64,000 nt of DNA from Oscarella lobularis (taxonomy: Eukaryota > Porifera > Homoscleromorpha > Homosclerophorida > Oscarellidae). The notes below the pieces were generated by a model. That model made no database searches and was not told the origin of the DNA. It saw only the letters and a program-made list of their open reading frames with translations. Below are positions 54,345 to 63,460 of this stretch, piece by piece; positions within the stretch are counted from its first letter, which is position 1, and every line of letters starts with the position of its first letter. Made by a program: the position numbers and the translations under genes. Location: NCBI RefSeq assembly GCF_947507565.1, contig NC_089190.1, positions 372,001 to 436,000 on the forward strand, given 5' to 3'.

Positions 54345-54495
54345 TTTCTAATGACGTCGTCGCATGAGAAATATTCGCATGAGATAGCTCATGAGTAGTC
54401 TATCATGACGAGACTCATGAGAGACTACACATGAGAATGGTCATGAGATCTGGCATTTTCTCATGTGAATCTCGTGAGATCTCATGACTTTTTCC
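54345..54495. repeat. Subterminal CTCATGAGA array, right end
   Basis: About ten TCATGAGA-type motifs, mirror of the left array. Ends at the right inverted repeat. Confidence 0.8.
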
Positions 54496-54503
54496 GTACG
54501 GGG

Positions 54504-54620
54504 CCGCACTTGAAGGTCGACGTTGGCTGTCGACGCCGCTACTGGAACGTCGGCGTTGGCTTTTGACGCCGCCACTGGAACGTCGACAACCCTTTGTCGA
54601 CCCCGAAACCACTGTCAGCG
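54504..54620. repeat. Three imperfect 33-bp tandem units
   Basis: Units CGTCGACGTTGGCTGTCGAC / CGTCGGCGTTGGCTTTTGAC / CGTCGACAACCCTTTGTCGA, each followed by GCCGCTACTGGAA or a variant. It starts next to the right end of the CACTA-like element. Confidence 0.6.
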
Positions 54621-54664
54621 ACGAAGCACAGACAGAAAGCAATCATTTATGCAAACTTGTGTAG

Positions 54665-54945
54665 TCTGCAGGACTTACCGGTCAGTTGACCGCCCAGATC
54701 GCCTGCAATCTTTGTACACGCTCCAGTTGTGCAGCCGCGCGTCTCCTAAATTTATCATGAAATGACTAAACGGCATTAAGTGGGCCAGTACCTTGGACGA
54801 AACTCCAAGTTGCAGAATCAGTTTGCTAGCTTCGTCCGCTAGCAACGCCGCTACAACAATAAAGCACAATAAAAAATCAAATATATACTCGTGTAGATTG
54901 AAAGACGTAATACCCAACTCGTCCGATTGGACCGCCGCTACAAGC
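54665..54945 (-). CDS. Possible small exons of an unidentified gene
   Basis: On the minus strand, an exon ALLADEASKLILQLGVSSK is followed by a 45-bp intron (GTACTGGCC to AAATTTAG) and an exon ETRGCTTGACTKIAGDLGGQ ending at GTAAGTCC (about 54680). Borders and intron length match the local pattern. The protein is not recognised. Confidence 0.3.
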
Positions 54946-54959
54946 GCACAGCACAAAGA

Positions 54960-57230
54960 AAAGAAAAAAATCTTTTGTTATATTAAACACGTATTAATCA
55001 GCAGGACGGTGCCTCCTTCGGTCGACAAGGAGGGATGTTTAGCGTCAAAAGTTAATCTCTGCGCACGTTTACTTTATTAGAGCAAATTCTCTGCCTTAGG
55101 TGAAAACATTCTACGCCCATGTCCAGGAAAATATTTACCAGAGCCTAAGAAGATATTTAACTGTAGATATCAAGAGCACGACCAGTAGTAGAATATGCAT
55201 TTCGAATTATGGCTTCTCAATTTCCTATCTTCATACGTACATAGCGTCTCCAGATAAGCCTCATTAATTACCCAAGCTAACTGCACTTTCCATAACTATC
55301 TTAAAATATCTGATCAAGAATTATCACCTTAAAATGATCTATATTGTCTGCCCAATTCTATTGAGCATGAAGATGAAAGAGGAAACATGGGTGCGGGCGA
55401 TTGGAGGAGCAGACGAATCCAGCAATTTATCTCACGGTATCCGCCTGGGAGGCAACCAACAGAAATCATTTCAGCACATATTTAGCGCAGCAACTGGAGC
55501 CTGGCAAGATGTTCAAGTACGTCTACCGTAAAGAGCCAATGACACTAAGTACTTACTTTATAGGCACAGATTAATGTAATATGCTATAATAAGCTTGTAC
55601 TAATGAAAAAACTAATTTTCATAACAGTGAATATGATAGAGTACCTCTTGAATACGTATTTTTTAAGGATCTTCTTTCTTAGATTGAATCTTCTGAATAA
55701 TTTCGAGGTCGACCTCGTTTCTGCCTGATTGCTTTCCTCTGCATATACAATCCAATTATAATTTCTTGGCTTTAATTAACCGGATGGTACTCTACTTCAT
55801 CTTTCTTCTTCCCTAGTCCCTTCATCGACCCTTGTTCTCTCATCCTCAACTTCATCTTCTTGGTTCTCTCCCTGTTTTTCTTCTCCGCCGTCATCAGTCC
55901 TCTTGTCTCTTTCTGCCTCCTCTGCAAGGTTTTCGAATAAATAACTATCTATCTGACGTTCTACGAAACAAGGTACTAATTAAAATTACAATTTTTCTAA
56001 TCGACGTCAATACCCTCTGTGACTAACAGTCTCTAAAGAGCAACACGCGCTCGTGATACGCCCACTGTCTTAGGTCGTCTCGCTTTCCTCCGGTTTGCCT
56101 TTTCCGCTTCTTCGATTCCTTTGCTAACCGTTTTCTCAAAGCCCTTCACCTCTTCTCGCATTCTTCAACTAAAATTTACGACTCTCGTGAGAAAAAACTG
56201 CCTAGTTGAGAAAGTATACTAACTCACAATGCACAGCTCGTCTGAAACTTCCGTCCTAGCATTCTCTATTTTTGTCGATATGTAAGAAAAGCAATCGATT
56301 TCCTGTAAAGGCCGGGATGTTTTCTGACAAGCTCAATGAAATGTTCGTCGCTCATATCTGTCCTTAACTTTCTTCTTTGAGCGCCGAAAATAGACCCATC
56401 TTCTGTATTCCTTACGTCAACGTTGCACTGCGTTACGTTACGTCACTGAGGGAATGGGTAATGTCACGTGAGCAGAACAGAAGAGAAATAGGACCGGCTA
56501 ATATTGTTCAAATGGGACGACGAAAAGGTCCGACAAATGGCCTTCCAGTAAAAAATTAGTACCGGAAGGATCGCCGGAAAAGGTTGTGGTCAACAACTTA
56601 AACTGCTTATATTTTTACAGCAGGTGCTAAGCTACTATGAGAAAAGGCTCGAAAAATAAACTGAAAAACAAACTTTTGAAATTATGAATAAGATCATTCC
56701 ACACTTTAATCCTTGTTTTACTATTAATGTGAGATGTCCTTGTAAAGTAGACTCTGTAATTACATCTCGCCATCTGCAATACCAATTATTCTAGAACGCA
56801 AAACTAAGTTTATTCTTTACACTAGGTTACCGAGACTTGGTCCGTGCACCTTTCAGTCATTTTGTATTTCGTATTTTGTATTTCATATCTTGAATTTAAT
56901 ACTAGTATTTTGTACTTCGCATTCTAAAATTTGTATTTCGTATTCTGTATTTTGTATTTCTTATAAGTATTTTCTTTTTTTTGCATTCTATGCTTCATAC
57001 TCTGTATTTAGTATTCTGTATATCGTATTTCGCATTCTAAAATTGGTATTTCCTATTTACTATTTTGTATCTCGTGTTTCGTTTTTTGTATATCGTATTT
57101 CGTATTTTTTATATGCATTTTTGTTCTTCGTCAAGTTTTTCATATTTCATATTCTGTATATTGTTCTTAGTATTTCGTGTTTCGTACTTGGTGCTTCTTA
57201 TTTCTTACGTCGTATTTTGTAAAATGTGTC
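54960..57230. other. No recognised gene; low-complexity tract 56855-57225
   Basis: The plus ORF at 55334-55531 has no motif. From about 56855 to 57225 the sequence is built of GTATTTCGTATTTTGTATT-like 7- to 14-bp units, a degenerate minisatellite. The ORFs it opens are artefacts of the repeat. Confidence 0.6.
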
Positions 57231-57497
57231 ACCGCCATCACCATCTATCTCAGAAAATTACATAAATCAGTTGGTCAGGCAGTGAAGATTAGTTTTTATT
57301 GCATGCAAGATCAGCGTTTACTACGCAACTCAGGCAGTAGTATGACGCTATTACAGAAAACCCTCAGAACAACGAGAAGACCATCTACTACGCAACACAA
57401 GCAGTAGTAGGTTTCCGTCCCCACGAGAAAAAACAAAATCCTGTTCATCGATGGTGGTTCCTGCAACAAGAACGGCAGGCGCTGCCATAACGACCTG

Positions 57498-58245
57498 TCA
57501 TCCAGAAGACGACCTCTCTTCAGTGACTTGAAAGTCACTCCTCACTTTGGAGAAGAACTCTTCAAGGCCACGAATGTCAGTTTTTGCCAGGGCTCGGCCG
57601 GTGCGACAGTTTGTGCAGTCCTTTACTTCATCATTGCCGAACCAAGCTGCGACGAAGGTTTCGCATTCTGTAATCGCTTGGCAGCATAAAGCAACCATTT
57701 GTGATTCATCGAGAGACTTTTTGAGGCAAATGCGGCAGGGAAATGAATTCTGTACAGCGGTCTTCATAGATGCTGGAATAATTTCAGCAGACGGTGTCAT
57801 GCACCTGGTGACCTTGGCATTAATGTCGTCTACCTTCTTCTCGATGCCAAGCAGAATAAGGGTGTCAGGTGCACCAGCGGCTTGTTTCTCTTTAAGTTTA
57901 GTGTCATGCAGCTTCTGGTCGACGGTTTCCTCGCTGGGCGACGACAAAAGAACTGTCACAAGCTTCTCATTTTCTGGAATGGCATAGATATGTCTGGAAG
58001 GCTGTGCCCCAAATCCCATTCATAGAAAGAAAATATAAATAATTAATAAATTATGTTGAAAACTAAACGCCTTAATTAGGTTATTATAAATACCTCGAGT
58101 TCCCCTCATGTCCTTTATCTCCATTCCGTCGAGATATACAAGTGCCCATCTCCTTTTCCCATCTGATTCGTCACAGCTTCGACAATGTACGGCTGATTTG
58201 CCTTTTTTCTCTAATCGGTACAGTGCACTCACGCATGAATGTCCC
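57498..58245 (-). CDS. Zinc-ribbon and RING-like protein, two exons
   Basis: The right exon (58245 to about 58095) encodes SALYRLEKKGKSAVHCRSCD, RRWALVYLDGMEIKDMRGTR and ends at GTATTTATA. The intron runs to GGGGCACAG (about 58005), and the left exon continues SRHIYAIPENEKLVTVLLSS, a helical linker, and a RING-like part (FPCRICLKKSLDESQMVALC, C, CTNCRT), ending at 57498. Four Cys pairs could hold two zinc ions. No ATG lies in frame at the right edge, so a further 5' exon is likely. It may be an E3-like protein; similar ORFs are multicopy in sponges and cnidarians (from memory). Confidence 0.55.
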
Positions 58246-58305
58246 ACGCGCGCGCACGTGACCCTCCCCCGGACTTAGCCGCGAAATTTAAAATGAGTAG
58301 TAGTT

Positions 58306-58335
58306 ACTATCGTTTTGCGTTAGCGAAACGATAGT
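58306..58335. repeat. Hairpin, 10-bp stem
   Basis: ACTATCGTTT (58306-58315) and AAACGATAGT (58326-58335) pair perfectly across TGCGTTAGCG, just upstream of the RING-like gene. Confidence 0.8.
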
Positions 58336-58965
58336 ACACTCATTTCTCTAAGATGTGTTCGAAGGATTAGTCGATCGCATGCATAGTGATCGAGCTGTCC
58401 TTCACCTAACCCAAAAGTATGTTTTGTCGTTTCCTGGCGATGTTCATTGAGCAACTTAGCTACTTCTTTCCTCAAAACGCACCGGCCTAAAATTTATTAG
58501 CATTAGTGAAAACGATTTTTAATGTATTTTTTCGTTTGTCTGCAATTAGGTCTGAAGTATCGTTGCTAAGAGCGTTTCTTAGAGCCTAAGCTACAAATCG
58601 CGAATCTCCGCCCTCGCGAAACGAAATAAATTTAATTGGCATTGGTCGAAGCGATTTCCAATCTTTCGCTTTGTTTATAAGTTATTCGTTGTCATGGGCG
58701 TGGCTGGTACGCGCGCAAGGTCTCCACACCAGAAAAGACAGTAAAACGCACTTTACACTTTAGTTTGGTACTGCCCGTTTCTTTTCGAATCCTATACTAA
58801 ATAAATCCGCCCGGTATTAAAAGGAAAACAAAAAATCAGTCTCGAGCTAGTGTTAACGCGCTAGGGCGTGACCAAGGAAACCTAACGGTCGCGTACGCTA
58901 CTAGCTAATCAGGGTACTGCACGTGACCCCTATGTACGCCCTTCGTCGAAGGCCTACGTGCCCTA

Positions 58966-59004
58966 CATCATTGGAATGCTACGGGATAGAGGATTCCAAT
59001 GATG
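58966..59004. repeat. Hairpin, 12-bp perfect stem
   Basis: CATCATTGGAAT (58966-58977) and ATTCCAATGATG (58993-59004) across 15 bases. No gene association seen. Confidence 0.85.
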
Positions 59005-59263
59005 TCATTGGCGATGACGCGCGACTAACGACGCGGACGCTAGCGCGCTTTAAAGACAGTCGCTTTTTGCGTGGTACCCATAGTTGATTGCCCGTTTTTG
59101 TGCCGCTGCCGCTTCTCACTCTCCCATGAAAGATTTTAATTCGGCGAGTGTGACTGTCGACCGGACGTTCTTTTCCCTTCCTTGAATGGGACCACGATCG
59201 CTTTCTTGGGTACATGTGCCCACCACCGAACGATGTTCCAGTATGACTGCCTTTATATATAAT

Positions 59264-59378
59264 TAACGTTGCACGTTGCACTTGCACGTTGCATGTTGCA
59301 CGTTTCGCGTTGCACGTTGCACGTTGCATGTTGCACATTCAACGTTGCACAGTCAACGTTGTACGTTGCATGGTGCAC
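59264..59378. repeat. 8-bp-based tandem repeat (GTTGCACG / GTTGCATG)
   Basis: About thirteen units of GTTGCACGTTGCATGTTGCA type with drift (GTTGTACG, GTCAACGT) near the right end. Confidence 0.85.
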
Positions 59379-59441
59379 GATAAACATAGCATGCAATAAT
59401 TATCGTCTTATACAGTAAAGTGCTTCCTTGTCTCAAAATTC

Positions 59442-60424
59442 CTTAGTTACCCGTGATTTTCCATCCCTCAATGGTTTCGCGACTAAGCTGCCTGGCTTTC
59501 TGTTCAGCCTTCGGCAGGCCTTCTGTCTCTTGTTCCCACTGCAATATGCGTTCAAGGAAGACGTCCTTCAGCCACTAAACAAAAGGGGTTTAACCCTTTC
59601 GCTTTAAAAAATGAAAATGTTTTAAAAAATAAGGATTGTTTTTTCATTTGCTCACGGCAAGTCTGTTGTCTGATGCGCTTTGATATGGTTTTCTGGCAGC
59701 TTTCTTTTCAAAGTGGGACCGGGAGTTGAGGCAGTCAAATGCCTTGTCGAAAGACCTGATAAACTCTACAGTGCCTTCGGACTCTTCGATACGGTACATC
59801 TCCATTGCATTGGCTACGGACGAACTTAGAACCTTGGAAATTACAAAGCGTTGTCATCAGGCATTACTACCACACTGCAATTACCTGCGCCGCTAGGTCA
59901 ACTCTCATACGAGAATACGACGTCAGTTCGACGTGTTCAAGTGAAAGTTTTGGCAAGATCGACAAGCGGCGACGCTTTGCATCATTTCTAACAACGTCAT
60001 GGAGATACTTCACGTGGGCCCAAAGTATTTTTTGCCCTCAAACTGAAAAATGTTTTGAGCCAATATATGATTTCAAACAATAGGGCATGCTGCTTACCTG
60101 CATGCATCTAGACGGATTGCCAACAAATGAATAAGGAAAACAGTTTCTCGTTGTTTTCACAAGGTGGGGACCGTCACAAATAAAATACAGCCAACGTTGT
60201 TCCTGACTGTAGCGATTGACGACTTTGTGAGTTGGTGTTCTTGCCTCGTCACTCTCATGAAGCCTATAAAAGCGCCTGTTGCTTGCCGCGCCGTCGCATG
60301 TTACTGCTAATACCTCAAACTCACAGGCTTCTAACTGACGAACGGCTTCTCAAAATATGTGGTATAGATAACTGGCCGAGATTCCGGTGGTCGGAAAATG
60401 TGCGTACGGAAAGCGGAGACTGGT
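59442..60424 (-). pseudogene. P-element/THAP9-like transposase, C-terminal half of split gene
   Basis: Minus strand from 60424: RFPYAHFPTTGISASYLYH, a TGA where Trp is expected (about 60345), LEACEFEVLAVTCDGAASNR (first catalytic Asp), WLYFICDGPHLVKTTRNCF (second Asp), splice at about 60098, WAHVKYLHDVVRNDAKRRRL, LEHVELTSYSRMRVDLAAQ, splice at about 59892, SSSVANAMEMYRIEESEGTV, FIRSFDKAFDCLNSRSHFEK, splice, then WLKDVFLERILQWEQETEGL, RETIEGWKIT and stop. The C-terminal NQDPLE block is missing. The N-terminal half lies at 62715-63436, beyond the inserted element. Confidence 0.8.
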
Positions 60425-60503
60425 ACAGTTGATTTCAAGTTGCTTGAGACTGAGCGAGGGCTAGAAGAACCGGAAGTGTGTTCACGAGCGCGCGTTATCT
60501 AAA

Positions 60504-61479
60504 ATGGAGAACCAAACTACTCGTTTCGTTTTAGTGCCCAGCACCGCCACGTTTGGTGCGAAAGATTGTCCACAGGGTATCTTGCGCCCCGTTTCGCTCA
60601 GTGTTCGCTCAGGAGACGTTGATGGAGCTTCGGCGTCGATGGCAGGGATCGCAGGACAGGCTCAACTGCCAGCAACGTACGGCATTAGAGTCAAAATATT
60701 TCGCCAAGGCAGTCGCAGTAGCAAAACTTTTTTCGGAAGTTTGATCCTAATGGAGTGAAGAGCGTCACCGACCTTGAAAGTATCTTGAAGAAAAGTTTGA
60801 GTCGGAAATCGGGACCATCTATAGCTCCTGTGCTGAAATTGGCTACATGAGAGGAGGAACGAAGGTCAGTTTTCGAGGCCGGGAGGATTTGTTGCAGGTG
60901 CTAAAGAACCTTCGAGAAGGCAGCGATCTAACGCTGTGGATTAGCGTTACTTCAAGTCAGGCTGAGGACGATGAAAGTCACGACAGCGATGAAGATTCAA
61001 TTGCAACAAAAGGAAAAGAAAAAAAGAGACGCCGGCTGGACCCAAATGCATCAAAGGATAATCGAATCCATAAGCTAATGCAGCAGCTGCGCGACATCCA
61101 TGAAAATAAGTATGCATCTGTTCAATACAGACTTTGGGCGGAAATGTCAGATATTGGTTCACATGATTCGTTGAGCGAGCCACCAAACGTACCAATGTTT
61201 AGTGGTGAAAGGAAAACACGTGCTTCGCATAAGAACGAATCTCTCACTGTCTCTGACATTGGCACGGCTATTGCCTCCGTTATTTCTGGTGCCAACTCGA
61301 TCAACCATGCATCAGCCGTTGCGACCTCGGCCCTATGTCCTTCTCAAAAAGCTGAAGTTCGAAGAAGGTACATAAGCAAAATGAAAGATTTGCACAGCCT
61401 TTTGCAGCTTGGCGCTATTAGCCAAGATGAGTACGACTCGCAGAAAAAGAAAATACTTGGAACTTTGGATGATCTCTAA
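60504..61479 (+). pseudogene. Transposon accessory protein, PB1-like start and SHOCT-like end, two frame slips
   Basis: ATG 60504 begins MENQTTRFVLVPSTATFGAK; ATYGIRVKIFRQGSRSSKTF then loses frame near 60740. The intended frame continues FDPNGVKSVTDL, slips again near 60785, and runs ESEIGTIYSSCAEIGYMRGG, TKVSFRGREDLLQVL, DLTLWI, a PB1-like pattern. After a basic KKRRR stretch come LRDIHENKYASVQYRLWAEM and, at the end, RRRYISKMKDLHSLLQLGAI, SQDEYDSQKKKILGTL, a SHOCT-like hairpin often used for oligomerisation. From 60847 it is open for 210 codons. The slips may be real or sequence errors. Role unknown. Confidence 0.65.
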
Positions 61480-61628
61480 AGTTTGAACTTTAAGCAGTAA
61501 GTATTTTTGTTTTGCAAAGTTTGCTAGTTAGGTTTGTTTTTCGTTCTGAAGTTTAAACAGTTTCTCTGCGTTCTGAAACGGTTTCTTTGACTTTAAACAT
61601 TCTTGACTTGTTTATTTAATTGATAAGG

Positions 61629-62606
61629 CTAAGGATATCCAGCATGACTAATGTAATTAGCACAGTCAGCAATCTTCACGGTATTGAATGCTGCAGCAAC
61701 GGCTTCTCGCTCTGACATCTCGTCTGGAACGTTTTCATTGTCTCTTTCAATAGCGTAATTTACTTCGGAGAAGACTTCTTCAATTGGGTTCAGGTCGGGG
61801 CTGTATGGCGGTAGAAAACGAATTACGACGCCCACTCCTTCAAGCAAATCGATCATTTCGGGTACGTGGTGAATGGATGCGTTGTCCATTATAATCACGC
61901 TGTTGGGGTTAGAACCATTGAATGGCAGCAGATGTGGCAGCAGCGCCCGCATGAGAAATAAAGCAAAGGTTTTTCCAGTTACACTGTCATCGAAGAGTTC
62001 GAAATCAATAATTCCTTGGGCAGACATTGCAGCTATCGCGTTGATTCTTTTTCCTCTTGTTAGATTTTGTGTTTCTATGGCAGGCAACCCTGCTATTGAA
62101 TATCCGAATCGCCTCCTAGAATCTCTGCAGTCAAACCCCATTTCATCAATAAAAATGAATATGTTGCGCTTGTACACGCCTCCATCAAGCATAGTCGTAG
62201 CTCGGAAATTCTCCCGTAATTCTTCGGACCTTTGCTTGGCCACTCGCTTGATTTTCTTCCGAGTCAAACCCAGCCGTCGAATTGTTCTACTAATTGTGGC
62301 CACACTTGTTTGCCTACCCGTATGGTCTCGAACGGCTTCCTGTAGTTCGCTCAGGTAGGTGCTCGGTTTTTCCAGACAAGTTTGGAGGAGGAAAAAAAGT
62401 TCATGCTGATGAAGGCTTTGCTTTGGTCCTCGTCTTTGCAGCCAATTTCGCACGTCGCCCGTTCTTGAAAGGAGGCGAATGTACCTCCAAATCGATGCCT
62501 TACTAATGTACAGTTGTTCCGATATGCTTTCGACAGTTTTTCTTTGATGCAGATACATCCAAACAGCACGCCAGCGAAGTTCTTGAGGAAGTGGACGCGG
62601 CATCAC
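61629..62606 (-). CDS. IS630/Tc1-like DD34E transposase, intact, 325 codons
   Basis: ATG at 62606 starts an uninterrupted frame to TAA 61629-61631, with an arginine-rich N-terminal HTH pair (SISEQLYISKASIWRYIRLL; TSVATISRTIRRLGLTRKKI). Catalytic residues: Asp in IFIFIDEMGFD, Asp in NSVIIMDNASIHH, Glu in LPPYSPDLNPIEEVF, with 34 residues between second Asp and first Glu. The usual length for the family is 330-350. It is the only transposase in the window that has both intact termini and a full triad, so this copy may be active or recently active. Confidence 0.92.
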   Translation of the reverse strand: MMPRPLPQELRWRAVWMYLHQRKTVESISEQLYISKASIWRYIRLLSRTGDVRNWLQRRGPKQSLHQHELFFLLQTCLEKPSTYLSELQEAVRDHTGRQTSVATISRTIRRLGLTRKKIKRVAKQRSEELRENFRATTMLDGGVYKRNIFIFIDEMGFDCRDSRRRFGYSIAGLPAIETQNLTRGKRINAIAAMSAQGIIDFELFDDSVTGKTFALFLMRALLPHLLPFNGSNPNSVIIMDNASIHHVPEMIDLLEGVGVVIRFLPPYSPDLNPIEEVFSEVNYAIERDNENVPDEMSEREAVAAAFNTVKIADCANYISHAGYP

Positions 62607-62714
62607 GTTTGAAAAGCACGCTTACGCTGATTCGTGTTTTCCTACGCATGCGCAGTATAGCCCACATCGGTTCTGCTGACTTCGCTTCACTCTCAAGCAA
62701 CTTGAAATCAACTG

Positions 62715-63436
62715 TAACAAGCCCACGCACATAGAGTACGAGCATGTGCGTAGCAACATGCACAGGATATGGCGCTTTTCTGGATCCGCTGAGAGATGCC
62801 TCAATATCCGACAAGCGGTTATTGACATCGTCGACATTTACGACGCCAACCAAGTGTCCAGGTTTCTTTATCATAGACGAGGTCCTCTCAGATCTTCATC
62901 TCGTCTAATGATAGAACGATTTGCCTTTGGAACTTCGAAAGCGTTTCGATCTTTGCCTCGGACATCAGCTGCCTGTTGGTGGAGGAGTTGAATCCAGAGA
63001 CGGACGGGAAGACGTGAATGTAGTCCCGCAGAGTACGTTCGCTTAGCATTGTCATAACGCCGGCAGAGCAAAGGGCGTGGTACGCTGCGGACGACAGCAT
63101 GCGCAGGTGGAGAGCCCACTTTATCATCTTCGGATGCCATCGCATCCCTGTCGCGCCTTTCGCCATGGCAGCTTTTCGTTGCTGCTTCCAAAACAAACGT
63201 CTAATAAAAGAACAATAGCCTATATGGCTATTGAAGTATCCCTCCTCGGTACTACACTACCTGAATAAACCAGTGGGGTACTCTGACTCGATCTCCTGTG
63301 TATTCTCTTCGACGACTTTGAAAAGTTTGGTGTGTATCTCGGCATCGACAGAGATTCCTTCGCGAGATGCAGATTCCTCGATGCGAGTGACCAGACGTGA
63401 AATGCCGGCGGAAGTGACTTTTTTGACGTTGCAAGG
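62715..63436 (-). pseudogene. P-element/THAP9-like transposase, N-terminal half of split gene
   Basis: An exon at about 63262-63436 (SAGISRLVTRIEESASREGI, HTKLFKVVEENTQEIESEYP) is joined over a 59-bp intron to 63202-62888 (LFWKQQRKAAMAKGATGMRW, HPKMIKWALHL, LSERTLRDYIHVFPSVSGFN, QIVLSLDEMKI), the frame slips near 62870, then HLVGVVNVDDVNNRLSDIEA, VHVATHMLVLYVRGLV stops at the TA where the Tc1-like element begins; the other half resumes at 60424. THAP finger not found upstream. Confidence 0.8.
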
Positions 63437-63460
63437 AGACTAAGCTTTAATTTTCTCTGA

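Larger units (their letters stand above)
49009..54503. mobile_element. CACTA-like DNA transposon, 5.5 kb, two divergent genes
   Basis: Terminal inverted repeats: CCCCGTACGAAAAAAGTCAT at 49009 and its complement ending CCGTACGGGG at 54503. Inside both ends lie dense arrays of CTCATGAGA palindromes (about 49030-49245; 54360-54490). The minus strand encodes a Tnp2-type transposase (52459-49316), and the plus strand a Tudor-like/coiled-coil/BEN-like protein (52684-54209). I could not settle the target duplication. The inverted ends and two-gene plan are convincing. Confidence 0.85.
60426..62714. mobile_element. Two-gene Tc1/mariner-superfamily (IS630-like) element, 2.29 kb
   Basis: Ends CAGTTGATTTCAAGTTGCTT and its exact inverted complement, continuing over about 30 bp (GAGACTGAGCGA against GAGAGTGAAGCGA), flanked by TA at 60424-60425 and 62715-62716. 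It carries a plus-strand accessory gene (60504-61479) and a convergent minus-strand DD34E transposase (62606-61629), 149 bp apart. It is inserted in the P/THAP9-like gene, whose codons join across the TA. Confidence 0.92.

Noticed and set aside
54415-54642. Arg/Ser-rich minus ORF
   Set aside because: Encoded by the 33-bp tandem repeat and the CTCATGAGA array, not a gene.
56890-57265. Phe/Tyr-rich ORFs resembling membrane proteins
   Set aside because: Translation of a GTATTTCGTATT-type minisatellite.
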